From the NCBI GenBank assembly GCA_002104945.1, contig MCFH01000016.1:558001-622000 (forward strand): DNA of 64,000 nt, in the 5' to 3' direction. Shown piece by piece: positions 50,204-61,083 of the stretch. The position numbers were made by a program, and so were the translations under genes. Under the pieces are notes generated by a model, which saw nothing but the letters and a program-made list of their open reading frames with translations, ran no database searches and was not told the DNA's origin. Source of the DNA: Piromyces finnis (taxonomy: Eukaryota > Neocallimastigomycota > Neocallimastigomycetes > Neocallimastigales > Neocallimastigaceae). Position 1 is the stretch's first letter, and every line of letters begins with the position of its first letter.

Positions 50204-50208
50204 ATTAT
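50204..50208. repeat. Target-site duplication ATTAT, left copy (Ty3)
   Basis: Repeated at 55546-55550. Removing the Ty3 element and one copy restores the uninterrupted sequence seen in the opposite arm (reverse complement near 49124-49145). Confidence 0.9.
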
Positions 50209-50330
50209 TGTAATGAGGTATATCTAATGATAAGGGTTAGACTAGAAAATCATTAAGGTTAGATTAATGAAAATTTCATAATTATATTTTTATAACCAAT
50301 CATTAAGTAATTAATTCACTTATCAAATTG

Positions 50331-50375
<45 letters not shown>

Positions 50376-50384
50376 ATTTTCATG

Positions 50385-50392
50385 TATAAAAG
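50385..50392 (+). promoter_or_regulatory. TATA box of the Ty3 LTR promoter
   Basis: TATAAAAG, 37 bp upstream of the predicted RNA start at 50422. Conserved in the 3' LTR at 55323-55330. Confidence 0.6.
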
Positions 50393-50421
50393 AGAGAATA
50401 AGAAAGATAAAATAGTTCTTT

Positions 50422-50432
50422 AGTGTTTTTAT
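50422..50432 (+). promoter_or_regulatory. Predicted self-primer at the 5' end of the Ty3 RNA
   Basis: AGTGTTTTTAT is the exact complement of the 11 nt right after the LTR (50609-50619). In the Tf1/sushi group the first 11 nt of the RNA anneal to such a site and prime minus-strand synthesis. Confidence 0.65.
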
Positions 50433-50608
50433 TAATAATTAATAAAAATTAGTTTTTTTTTTGTTTCGTCTTTAGTTTGATAATACACTGACCTAGCGAG
50501 TTAGTCGTATTATAATAATAAATTTAATAAATAAACATTATTAAAAAAAAAATACATATATTTGATACATTAGAGTGTGTGTGTTTATTATTATAATATT
50601 TCGTTACA

Positions 50609-50619
50609 ATAAAAACACT
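50609..50619 (+). promoter_or_regulatory. Ty3 primer-binding site (self-priming type)
   Basis: ATAAAAACACT, immediately after the LTR's terminal CA. It pairs over 11 nt with 50422-50432. No tRNA 3'-end complement (starting TGG) is present. Confidence 0.65.
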
Positions 50620-50677
50620 CTAAGAAAAAGATCGCTACCTCAGTGCCTCGTTTATTTGCTTACTTCTAATTTTTTTT

Positions 50678-53600
50678 ATGGATAACTCTGCTGATTTGAA
50701 GAACGGTTTTGATGGCAACCGTCGCTACCTGAAGGGATTCTTAGCCAAAATGGACATGATCTTTATGATCCATCCTGAAATAGGAAGGGACGATGGAGAA
50801 AAGGTCTTCTACGTCGTTAGTCGCCTCTACGGGGATGCAATGAATTGGGCTGCTACCTTGATTAACAACCATGATCCTTGCTTACAGGATTATGGCGCCT
50901 TTGTTGGAAAGCTGAAGGCTGCTTTTGGTTTTCAGGATATGGTCTATACTGCCAACCAAAAGCTCAAGAAGATCAAACAACATGGCCTATCCAATACTCA
51001 AGAGTATATCAAGGAATTTAACTACTATGCTGATGAATCCACTTGGAATGAACAAGCCAAGATGGATGCTTTTGTTGATGGGTTGGACGATAGAATCGCC
51101 ACCCATATCCTTCAGATGTTTCCTGGCCCTTCTACCTTGATAAACTTACAAACAATAGCCAGTCGTATAGGAAGTAGATTGGCATGCCACCAAGAGGAAA
51201 TAAACAGAAGATCCAATAGAAGTTTCCGTTCTAAACAAAGCTTCCAATCCCGCTCCTCAGAAAGATCTACAAGTAAATCCACTCAGCCCAAGAAGGAAAA
51301 TAATTTTGGCCCCATTTCAAGTGAAGAACGTAGCCGCCGAATGAAAGAGAATCTCTGCTTATATTGTGGTAAACCTGGTCACCGATTATCTGAATGCCCT
51401 ATTAGAACCAAAAAGGAAAACCATACTAATAATGCTGGGGTCCATGTTTTGAATGAACAAGAAAAATCCACTCGACTTTCGGATAACTCCTCTTTACCTC
51501 AAACTGTTATCGATGTTGATGTTGTTCTTCCATACAAATCTGTCGGAACTAAAGTTCTCTTAGATAGTGGTTCACAATTCTGTTTGATAGACCACGCCTT
51601 TGTTAAGGCCCATGAGATCCCTATAATTACCAAAGTAAAATGCCCACAAATTATAGGTATCGGAGGTCACCAAAAGATTATCGGCCAGACTTGGCCTATA
51701 ACTGTGGAACACATGAATCACTCATGCCAGTTACAATTTTACGTCGTAGAATTGCCTTCTTACTGTTGTATTCTTGGCTCTGATTGGCTGGCCCTTCACA
51801 ATCCGACAATCAATTTTGCTAGTAAGGACGTTTCCTATCATTCTGAATACTGTAAGGAAAATTGCTTAAGGAAAGAATCTGCTAGCTCTACCACTTCTGA
51901 ACTCGAAGACCAATCGAAGGACGAAATGTCAGTTGGAAATACACCTGAATACCCTTTCAATGTATTCACTTGTTTAGAAGAACCTGAAGTTGAGTCACCC
52001 CAAATTCCAATTCACTACTCTCAACACTCCAAAGTGTTCGAGGAAAGGCTCGCTGATAAACTCCCTCCTCATCGCCCGTACGACTGCGAGATCAACCTGA
52101 GACCAAATAGCAACTTGTTTTATGGTCCAATCTACCGACTTACTGAGAAAGAATCAAAGGTATTAGAAGAAACCATTAATGAAAATTTAAAAAAGGGGTT
52201 TATCCGCAAATCCAAATCGCCAGCTGGTGCTCCCGTTCTGTTTGTCCCGAAGAAGAGTGGAGAACTTCGTATGTGTATCGACTACCGCCGCTTGAACGAA
52301 ATCACCATTAGGAACTCGTACCCTCTCCCATTGATCCAAGACATGTTGGATCATCTAGGAAAAGCTAAGGTGTTCTCGAAGTTAGATCTTCGATCCGCCT
52401 ATAACTTGGTAAGAATCAAAGAAGGCGATGAATATAAGACCGCCTTCACCTGTCAATTTGGCCATTTCGAATATCTGGTAATGCCTTTCGGTCTCAAGAA
52501 CGCTCCTGCAGTCTTCCAACATTTTATTAACGACGTTCTTGAAGGCATTATCGGTAAATTCGTCTTTTCGTATATTGACGATATTATCATTTTTTCTGAT
52601 AATATAGCCGAACATCATGAACACGTCAATGAAGTCCTTCGTAGACTCGAAGAAGCCGGACTGTACGCTAAACTTGAAAAATGTCTATTCGACTCTCCTT
52701 GTCTTGACTTCCTTGGTCATAGAATCTCTGCCTCTGGTATCGGAATGGACCCTAATAAGGTGAAAGCCATTGCGGAATGGCCGACTCCTAAATCGGTCCA
52801 TGAACTACAATCTTTCCTAGGCTTAGCCAACTATTATCGTAGATTTATTCCTGGCTTTGCTAAGATTGCTCACCCACTCCACCAACTTTGCAAGAAGAAC
52901 ACCGCCTTCGTTTGGAACGATACCGCTCAAGATGCTTTTGATGCTTTGGTTAAGCATTTTATTAGTCAGCCTATCCTTGCATATCCTGATGTTGACCTAC
53001 CTTTCGTTGTCGAAACCGATGCAAGCAGCTTCGCCATAGGTGCTGTATTGTCTCAAGTCAACAAGTCCGACAATATTCTTCACCCTGTTGCGTTCTTTTC
53101 TAGATCCCTTACAAACCCGGAGAAGAACTACCCTATCTATGATAAAGAACTTTTGGCTATCGTCGCGTCCTTAGAAGTGTGGAGACATTTTTTGAAAGGT
53201 GCGAATCATCCTTTCAAAATTATATCAGACCACAGAAACCTCCTTTTTCAGAAGAAACCGGAGAAGATGACTCAGAGATTAATTAGATGGTCCCTTTTCC
53301 TTGCTGAATTCGATTTTGTCATTGAATATCGCCCTGGTTCCTCGAACGGGAAAACCGATGCCTTGTCAAGAAGACCTGACTATCTTGTTCACTCTTGCAA
53401 TTCCGATTCTAATAACTCTGTCTTTCGTCCCGAAAATTTCAGCTCCTGCTTTGCTTCATCCACTCCTTCTTCTCTTCTTGAAAAAATTGCTCTCTCTTGT
53501 AAACTTGACAAATTCTTCATTGAGACTTCTAATCAACTTCTCAATGATAATTGTTCTTCTGACTACAAACTTAGTAACAACGTCCTCCTTTTCCAAGATA

Positions 53601-54872
53601 AAATCTATGTTCCTAATGATTGCCGAGTTGAAATTCTGTCTTCTTGTCATGACTCCCCTGCTGCCGGCCATTTTGGTATTTCAAAAACTTTATCCTTGAT
53701 TTCCCGTAACTACTGGTGGCCCAAAATGTATCAGGATGTTAAGGACTATGTCCGTTCTTGTGAGGTCTGCTGTCGTTCGAAATCCTCTAGACATAAACCT
53801 TACGGGTTATTATCCACTCTTCCTTTAGGTGAACGTCCCTGGTCTTCCATTGCTATGGATTTTATCACTGACCTCCCCTCTTCTCGTGGATTTACCTGTA
53901 TCTTCGTTGTCATTGATCGATTGACAAAAATGGCTCACTTTATCCCTCTTGAAAAAGTTCCCACTGCTGAACGTGCTGCCGAAGCTTTCATTAACAACGT
54001 CTTCAAACTTCATGGATGCCCCTCCGACATTGTTCTCGACCAAGGTTCTCAGTTCACTTCAAAGTTTTGGAAGAAATTCTTTGCTACCCTCAAGATTGAT
54101 TTGAAATACTCTTCTGCTTATCACCACCAATCCAATGGCCAGACGGAGAGAGTGAACTCCGTTGTAGAACAATATCTACGCTGCTTCTCAAATTACAAAG
54201 GCACTAACTGGATCGAATACTTAAGCCTAGCTGAATTTAGTTACAATAATTCAGTTCAAGAATCTGCAAAACAAACACCCTTCTTCTTGAACTATGGTTT
54301 CCATCCTAATTTTAATCCAACAATTCCAACAACAAGTGAAGTTCCAAGAGCTGAAGAATACACAAAAGAATTAAAAGAAATTATCAGCACCCTCAAGAAA
54401 AACCTTTCGGAAGCCCAAAAGAAACAAGAACATTTCGCCAATAGACATAGACAACCAGGCCCGTCATTCAAACCAGGAGAAAAGGTATGGTTAATCAATA
54501 ATAATTTAGTTAAGGGAAATAAAAAATTCACCCCTCGGAAACTCGGTCCCTATGAAATTGAACAACAAATATCAGAAGTCTCATTTAAATTGAAACTCCC
54601 TGGTAACATGAAGATTGATCCGGTATTCCATAAATCATCTCTCGAGCCTTACTTCGAAGGGAAAAGTACAAACCGAAAAGTTCAACCTCCACCACCTGTC
54701 ATTATAAACGAAGAGGAGGAATACGAAGTAGAAGAAATTCTGGACAAAAGAAGACGCTATAACAAAACTCAGTACTTGATCAAATGGAAAGGATATCCTA
54801 TTTCAGAAGCCTCATGGGAACCCGAAGAAAATCTGAACTGTCCAGCAAAGCTAAGAGAATTCAACAAGACCC

Positions 54873-54877
<5 letters not shown>
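50678..54877 (+). CDS. Ty3/gypsy Gag-Pol polyprotein with C-terminal chromodomain
   Basis: 1399 residues in one frame. Gag about 12-170; CCHC knuckle [14 protein letters not shown] about 226-240; protease LLDSGSQF about 293; reverse transcriptase from about 480, with [21 protein letters not shown] and the catalytic YIDD (about 631); RNase H from VETDASS (about 777); integrase with the HHCC zinc finger (HDSPAAGHF...CEVC, about 990-1027) and D,D,E residues in [15 protein letters not shown] and NGQTERVN (about 1060-1156); chromodomain [11 protein letters not shown]...YLIKWKGYP...SWEPEENL (about 1348-1390). Gag and Pol are fused without frameshift, as in Tf1. Chromodomains direct integration to marked chromatin in this group. 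The frame appears fully intact. Confidence 0.96.

Positions 54878-54929
<52 letters not shown>
54876..54929. repeat. Poly(A) run after Ty3 gag-pol
   Basis: About 54 A residues starting within the stop codon, an unusual place for an internal A-run in an LTR element. Confidence 0.9.
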
Positions 54930-54931
<2 letters not shown>

Positions 54932-54967
54932 AATAATAATAAAATTAACTAATTTTCATTAATTTTT

Positions 54968-55250
54968 AGACACAAATGAGGGATATTAATTTTTAGAATA
55001 AACTTAACCGATACCGTTTTGGCGAAGCTCCCATAGGGATTTACTGGACTTACAAGCGTACCAAGAACAAGTACTATCAAACGGCCATATTGGAACCTTG
55101 CCTATGAAACCTCTAGTACTTGTTGGACATACTTTAGTCTTGGCGCCAACCCGCCTTACATCAAAGTTACTCTACCAACCCCGACTTCGAACCCACAACC
55201 TTCTAGTTCATTGCCAACTACTCGACCATTGTACCACACCTTTTAATTCT
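54968..55250 (-). mobile_element. tRNA-derived SINE-like sequence in the Ty3 3' LTR region
   Basis: On the minus strand this C/G-richer stretch starts near GGTGTGGTACAATGG and carries an A-box-like TGGTCGAGTAGTTGG (55228-55214) and a B-box-like GGTTCGAAGTC (55193-55183), about 35 nt apart as in a pol III promoter. The remaining 200 nt are unrelated to a tRNA, the usual SINE layout. It has no coding frame of note and lies between two A-runs. No second copy occurs in the window, so repeat status is unproven. It could also be unrelated captured host sequence. Confidence 0.5.
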
Positions 55251-55269
55251 CATATGAAGTCAACTGCCT

Positions 55270-55273
<4 letters not shown>

Positions 55274-55313
<40 letters not shown>

Positions 55314-55545
55314 ATTTTCATGTATAAAAGAGAGAATAAGAAAGATAAAATAGTTCTTTAGTGTTTTTATTAATAATTAATAAAAATTAGTTTTTTTTTT
55401 TGTTTCGTCTTTAGTTTGATAATACACTGACCTAGCGAGTTAGTCGTATTATAATAATAAATTTAATAAATAAACATTATTAAAAAAAATACATATATTT
55501 GATACATTAGAGTGTGTGTGTTTATTATTATAATATTTCGTTACA
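55274..55545 (+). repeat. Ty3 3' LTR, matching part only
   Basis: Near-identical to 50335-50608 from the A-run (38 nt) to the terminal TTACA. The first 126 bp of the 5' LTR (most of U3) have no counterpart here. Confidence 0.88.
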
Positions 55546-55550
55546 ATTAT
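55546..55550. repeat. Target-site duplication ATTAT, right copy (Ty3)
   Basis: Partner of 50204-50208. Confidence 0.9.
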
Positions 55551-55671
55551 TAAATTATTCCATAAAATTTACTCAAAAATTTTATAATCAGTTTTACTAA
55601 ATATTAATTTATTATTTAATAATTAATAATTAATTATTAAATAATCTAAAGATATATATTATATCTTTACA

Positions 55672-55676
55672 AAATA
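55672..55676. repeat. Target-site duplication AAATA, right copy (inner small element)
   Basis: Partner of 49537-49541; lies between the end of the inverted inner copy and the resumed outer copy. Confidence 0.85.
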
Positions 55677-55942
55677 TATGTTTATTTAAATAGAATAATA
55701 TATTAGAATATAATTATGAAAAAATATAAATACATGTAATTTTTATTTGTTAAATCGATGTAATTGTTATTTTCAATTTTTTAATTATTAACTATTATAT
55801 AGTTAATAATATTTTTAAGAGTTTAAATAAAAAATGTTTTATTTTTAAAATAAAAATTTAATGTTTTATTTTTTTATTTTTGTGTTAATAAAAATTGTTT
55901 TGTTTTAAGTATAAAATCTGTTTTAAATTTTATACTTTTACA

Positions 55943-55947
55943 ATGTG
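55943..55947. repeat. Target-site duplication ATGTG, right copy (outer small element)
   Basis: Partner of 49010-49014; copia pol coding resumes directly after it. Confidence 0.93.
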
Positions 55948-58900
55948 GATGAGAAGATCCTCAGAGAGATTGGTCATAATACTAGCTGTTACCAAGTATT
56001 CAAGAAGTTGAATACAAAATACGGTAACGCTAATGCAGACATCGAATACTGGCTAAAAAAGTTAAGAAAATTACATACTGAAGATGTAAGCAAAGTCAGT
56101 AAAACCATTGATAATGTCAGGGAAATCTTCCTTGAGATGTCTGAACAAAGAATGTCCTTAAGTGAAAGGGAAAAACTAAAATATATGTACAATTCCCTTC
56201 CAAGAAGTGTCAAGAACCAAGTAAGTGTAACCTTAGATGAAACTTATGATCAGCTCTATGAGAAGATCAAAAGTTACATCAACGCCAAATCCTACTTCGA
56301 AGATTGGACCAACAACGACCAAGATGAAGATGACGAAGTTGATGATCCAATGGATGTTGATTTTGTTAGTAGAGAAAACAAATCAACAAAGAATAAAAGC
56401 TACGGTAATAGAAGAAATATAAACAGAAGCCACCGTACCTACTGCCATATCTGCTGTGAACATGGACACTCTACCGAAATGTGTGAATACAACCAAAAGG
56501 CCAAAATGGAAAGGGACCAAAGAAAAAACAACAACAGGGCCTTTAACCAAAGTAAACAAAAGAGAAATTCACAACAAGGGAGGCAAGTTCACAAGAAAAA
56601 ACAACAAAAGAAATTCGAACAAGAAGTAGATTTCGTCGAAGACTATGACGATAATGAAAATTATGGAATTAACGTAGAATTCGAAGATATCAGACCTCTG
56701 ACAGAAAGAAATATCTACCTAATTGAAAAGGATGAAGTTACAGAGGAAGACACTCCTAACACAAAGGATATAGATTATGTGTATGGAGAAAATAAATACG
56801 ACGAATGGTTCTATGATACTGGTGCCGCCGAACATATCGTTAATAATAAGGACATTCTAGAGAACTTCACAGAAGAGCACATTCAACTTAGATGTGCAAA
56901 TGGAACTACATGTGAATTTAGTGGTTATGGTTCATATGAGTTTAAGGTAAAAGACAAAACTTACAAGTTAGAAAAAGTTTTGTACTCAGACAAAGTTAGC
57001 AAGAATTTAATTAGTGGTGTAGGACTTGCTAAAGTTGGTTTAAGAAGCATTATAGATATTACTGATGATGGAAAAGTCAGGCTTATTTTCAAGGACTCTG
57101 AAAATAAAAATATAATGCAAACGTATTCAAATGAATTAAATCAATTTAAAATTAAGCTCATAAACATTAATAAAAAGATAAATGAACCATTTATTGCAAA
57201 CTTTGAAGATGATTTAGGTATATGGCATAAGAGATTAGGCCATTTCTACCAGAAGGATCTGAAGAAATACCTAAAACAACATAAAATTAAAGTAACTCCT
57301 TGCCTAGACTGTAAAATATCTAAAATGAAGAAGTCTCCACATAACAAAACCGTACCCAAAGCCGGAAGAGTTCTAGAGACTATTCACTCCGATATTTCAG
57401 GCCCGTTTAATTCATCCGTCAATAATAAGAAGTATTTTATGACTATGCTGGATGAATACTCAAGAAAACTCTGGATTTATACTCTCAAGTCAAGGTCTGA
57501 GGCACCGGACATTATTATTGAATTCCTAGAGAATGCCAATAATACTTTTGACAAATATAAAGTCAAAACATTCAAGACAGATGGTGCAAAAGAGTATAAT
57601 AGTAGTAAAGTTATAAAATATTGTAAGGAAAACGGTATATCTAAGATAAATTCACCTCCTTACATACATGAATTAAATGGTAAAGCAGAAAGAATAAACC
57701 AAACTATTCAAAATTCTGCTAAAACGCTTTTATATTGGGCTAAATTATCTGAAGACTTTTGGAGTTTTGCTGTTAAATATTCTTGTTATATTTACAACAA
57801 AATACCACACCAAGGAAACGATAACTTAATTCCTGATGAAGTGTTTACGAACGAGGAAGCCGATCTAAAATACCTAAAGGTATTTGGATGCATATGCTAC
57901 TTTAAGGACTATTCTCTTAAAAAGTCAAAATTTGCGCCTAACTCGAAGGAAGGAATATTTCTTGGGTTCAGTGAAGCACACCACTCATATATCGTCATGG
58001 AGATATGTGGTGATAAACTTAAAATCCACTATTCTAGGGAAATAGAATGCTGTGAAGATAAGCCGGCACATTATAATTATAAAAATAAAAATATAAACGA
58101 TCCGTATTTCTCTTTCAATGATTCATATAATATCAATAATTACGACAGAAAGGACCCCTCAGAATCATCAAAGAACAACAACAATACGGATACAAATTCA
58201 ATCATAAATAAAGAAAATAATAACACAGAAAGGACTACTTCCAAGAAAATGGTGAATATCCACTCCAATAATAATGATGAAGAAGAAATAGAAAAAGAAG
58301 AAATAGAAAAAGAAAAAGTAGAAGAAGAAATGGTTGAAGAAGGTAATAACAACAATATGGACGAGGACCCAGCTTATGAAAATACCAAATATAAAGACGA
58401 AGAGATAACTACCAAAGAAAAAGAAGAAACTAATATAAGGACTAATATTAATTCCAAAATTGAAGAAAATTCAAAAAACAATTTAAACAGTAATTTAAAA
58501 AGCGACACTCAAACCAATAACAAAAATAATAATTCAAATTCGAAATTTAATAAAAATAAATTTACAAATGACATTTTAAAAGTTTTAGAAGAAATTGCAA
58601 ATGACAATTGCAATTTCGAAAAGAAAAATTACAAAATTTCTAATAATATTGACGAAAATAATAAATACCAATATCCTGTAACTCCTGGTCCTGATTACGT
58701 TTGTTATGGTAATACTCTTGCCGACAAAAACAAAAATGAAATCATTAAAAATCCTGAATATTATAAAAATTCTCCTACTGAATATTCTACCACCGAAAAT
58801 ATTTCCTATACCAAAAATACTGGTGAAAATACTACTGAATATCCTAATACTGATCATAGTGAAAAAAAAATTTTTATTAATAAAAATTTTTCAAAAATTC

Positions 58901-60807
58901 AAAATAAAAATGATGACATTCTATTGGATGATAAACCAAATAATCCACGTCATAATTCTAGCAAAAAATCTAACGTTACACAAGATAATTCTATCTACTC
59001 TGATAATATGGATATTAATCATAATAAAAATTTAAATTCAAAAATTTCTGATTCTCTTGATATGACACGTGATTCCCATTATTATATCTCAGATGACAAT
59101 AAATCTATGGATGATCCTGATCCAAACTTGGAAGATGAAAATGATATCATGGATGATATCATGGCCGATAAATCTGATGATTCCTACCATCCTGAAAGAA
59201 AAAGGCCTTGCAGTCCTACCCCTCTGAATAATTCCAGTACTCCTAAGAAGCACAAAAACAAATTTATAGCTACCGTTTTTACTGATGCTCCCACTACGTA
59301 CAAAGAAGCTATGTCTTGTACGAATTCTAAATATTGGAAAGCAGCCATTCAAGATGAATTAAATAATTTATATTCTAACAAAATTATGTCCCTGGTTAAA
59401 AATATCCCAAAAAACAAGAATATTATATCTACCAAATGGGTTTTTGCTGTTAAAAGGGACAGCAATAATAATATAGTACGTTTTAAAGCTAGACTTGTCG
59501 CTAGAGGTTTCCGTCAAAAACAAGGTATTGATTTTGACTTAACCTATTCCCCTACATTAAATATTGACAGTCTAAAATTTATTATTGCTATTGCTGCAAA
59601 ATTTAAGTGGGATATATATCAGCTTGATATAAAAGCTGCCTACCTCAATGCTCCATTGGATACAGACATTTATACCACAATTCCGCTTGGAGATAGCAAC
59701 TTTGGGGGAGGATACTGGAAGCTGAATAAAGCTCTCTATGGTTTAAAACAATCAGGAAGACAATGGAATAAAACAATAGATAAATTCCTGAAAAATAATA
59801 ACTTTAAACCATTAAAATCCGAACCATGTATTTATACGTTAAAAGAAAATAAATACGTAAAATGTATAATTGGTCTATATGTAGACGACATGGTTATAAT
59901 TGGAAAAACAAATACAATAGAGAGAGTAATAAGCAAAATTAAAAGTAGATTTAAAATATCAAATAGCGGCCCTATTAGTTACATTCTAGGAATAAAGATT
60001 GAAAAGAAAGGATCCAAATACATTATTTCCCAAGAGAATTACATTAATAATGTATTACAAAGATTTCATATGGAAAACGTACGTAGAAGAAATACGCCAT
60101 GTACAACAACCGACAAGAACACCTCAAATAATAACCAATTTGATAAAACAAAATATAAAAGTGCAATAGGTGCATTAATATATCTGTCAAAATGTACAAG
60201 ACCGGATATAGCGTTTGCAGTAAACAAAGCTGCAAGAAAATCTGAAAATCCAACAATATCTGACTGGAATACAATTGTAAATATTTTCAGATACATATCT
60301 ACTACCAAACATTACAAAATCGAATACAGTGGAGAAGGAAAAATACAAGGATACACTGATTCGGACTACGGAGGCGCAGAAGACTTTAAATCTACCTCTG
60401 GAGGGATAATCCTAATGGGAAATAGCCCAATATGCTGGTTATCCAAGAAACAAACTTGTGTGGCAACATCTACCGCTGAGGCTGAGTACATTAGTACGTC
60501 CATGAATACGAAGAAAATCTTATGGATCAAAAACATGGTGGACGAAATTTTTAATTACAACAAAAATATAACTTTATTCACCGACAACAAAGCAAGCAAG
60601 AAAATAATAGAAAACGGTGAAATAAACACAAAGTTAAAACACATAAATATACACTACCACTTCATTATTGACAACATAGAAAAGAACAATATAAAAATCG
60701 AATATGTAAATACTAAAGAAATGTTAGCTGACCCTCTAACTAAAGATCTACCTGGTCCAAGAATGTTTGATTATACAAATAAGATATTCTTAAAGAAAAT
60801 TCTAATT

Positions 60808-60817
60808 TGAGGGGGAG
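60808..60817 (+). promoter_or_regulatory. Copia polypurine tract
   Basis: GAGGGGGAG lies directly before the 3' LTR and overlaps the end of the pol stop codon. It is the expected plus-strand primer. Confidence 0.85.
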
Positions 60818-61078
60818 TGTGAACATTTATGGACACATAATTTTATTTATTTATATCATATATTTATTACACACGTGACTATTTTATAAAAACATAAACA
60901 TGTATTAAAAGTGTTGTAAACGTAATGTCTACGTGTTGTAGAGAAAGTTATTTTTTATTTATTTTTTTATGGTCACATGACCTTACATCTCATTATATAA
61001 CTGTAATATTTACAATGTAACTTTTTCTCTTTGTTAACCTTATTAATAAAATTATTTATTAATTAAATTTATTTCACA
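60818..61078 (+). repeat. Copia 3' LTR
   Basis: 261 bp, TGTGAACATT...TTTCACA, followed by the duplicated ATATT. Confidence 0.95.
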
Positions 61079-61083
61079 ATATT
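61079..61083. repeat. Target-site duplication ATATT, right copy (copia)
   Basis: Partner of 48247-48251. Confidence 0.9.

Larger units (their letters stand above)
50209..50608 (+). repeat. Ty3 5' LTR
   Basis: TGTAATGAGG...TTTCGTTACA. Contains a 39-nt A-run (50335-50373), a TATA box and the predicted transcript start. Confidence 0.9.
50209..55545 (+). mobile_element. Ty3/gypsy chromovirus (Tf1-like priming), intact coding region
   Basis: 5337 bp with TGTAA...TTACA ends and the duplication ATTAT. Contains a 400-bp 5' LTR, an 11-nt self-priming site, one gag-pol frame with a C-terminal chromodomain, and a 3' LTR that matches the 5' LTR only from its A-run to its end. It is the youngest, innermost member of the nest. 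The coding part is visibly richer in G+C than the host genes. Confidence 0.95.
49542..55671 (-). mobile_element. Inner, inverted copy of the same 0.79-kb element
   Basis: 49542-50208 plus 55551-55671 is the reverse complement of the outer copy with few differences. It starts TGTAAAAG and ends CTTTACA in plus-strand reading and is flanked by AAATA (49537-49541 and 55672-55676). It therefore inserted, in reverse, into another copy of itself. The result is two interleaved inverted repeats (527 bp and about 266 bp). A Ty3 element later split it. Confidence 0.85.
49015..55942 (+). mobile_element. Outer copy of a non-coding TG...CA element (about 0.79 kb, solo-LTR-like)
   Basis: Consists of 49015-49541 and 55677-55942 once internal insertions are removed. 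Begins TGTAAAG, ends CTTTTACA, and is flanked by the duplication ATGTG. It has no coding potential, very high A+T and no internal direct repeats, so it looks like a solo LTR of a family otherwise absent from the window. A small non-autonomous element is the alternative. Confidence 0.85.
48595..60810 (+). pseudogene. Copia gag-pol, split by a 6.9-kb insertion
   Basis: The frame runs 48595-49014, is interrupted, and resumes in the same frame at 55948-60810 after one copy of the duplicated ATGTG is discounted (Q-N-V at the left, then D-E-K-I-L at the right); about 1760 residues in all. Order: Gag; CCHC knuckle CHICCEHGHSTEMC (about residue 305); protease YDTGAAEH (about 427); integrase with HKRLGHF, CLDCK, HSDISGPF, KTDGAKEY and NGKAERIN supplying zinc-binding and D,D,E residues (about 566-716); a long Asn/Glu-rich spacer; reverse transcriptase with ARLVARGFRQKQGIDFDLTY and YVDDM (about 1450); RNase H with YTDSDYGG (about 1608). 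No stop or frameshift apart from the insertion. Confidence 0.93.
48252..61078 (+). mobile_element. Ty1/copia LTR retrotransposon, interrupted by nested insertions
   Basis: Near-identical LTRs (257 and 261 bp) with TGTGAA...TTCACA ends, flanked by the duplication ATATT. Between them are a primer-binding site, one gag-pol frame in Ty1/copia order (protease, integrase, reverse transcriptase, RNase H) and a purine tract GAGGGGGAG before the 3' LTR. About 6.9 kb of other elements sit inside gag. Without that insert the element is about 5.9 kb and its coding frame is closed perfectly, so it was probably competent until interrupted. It lies 279 bp from the gene D start, in opposite orientation to D. 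Confidence 0.96.

Noticed and set aside
54968-55250. Functional tRNA gene on the minus strand
   Set aside because: A- and B-box-like motifs are present, but I could not pair an acceptor stem or a good T-stem, and no clear anticodon arm forms; a tRNA-derived element fits better.
49015-55942. DIRS-type or foldback element with u-v-u'-v' repeats
   Set aside because: No tyrosine recombinase; the pattern is fully explained by one element inserted in reverse into its own copy with a 5-bp duplication.
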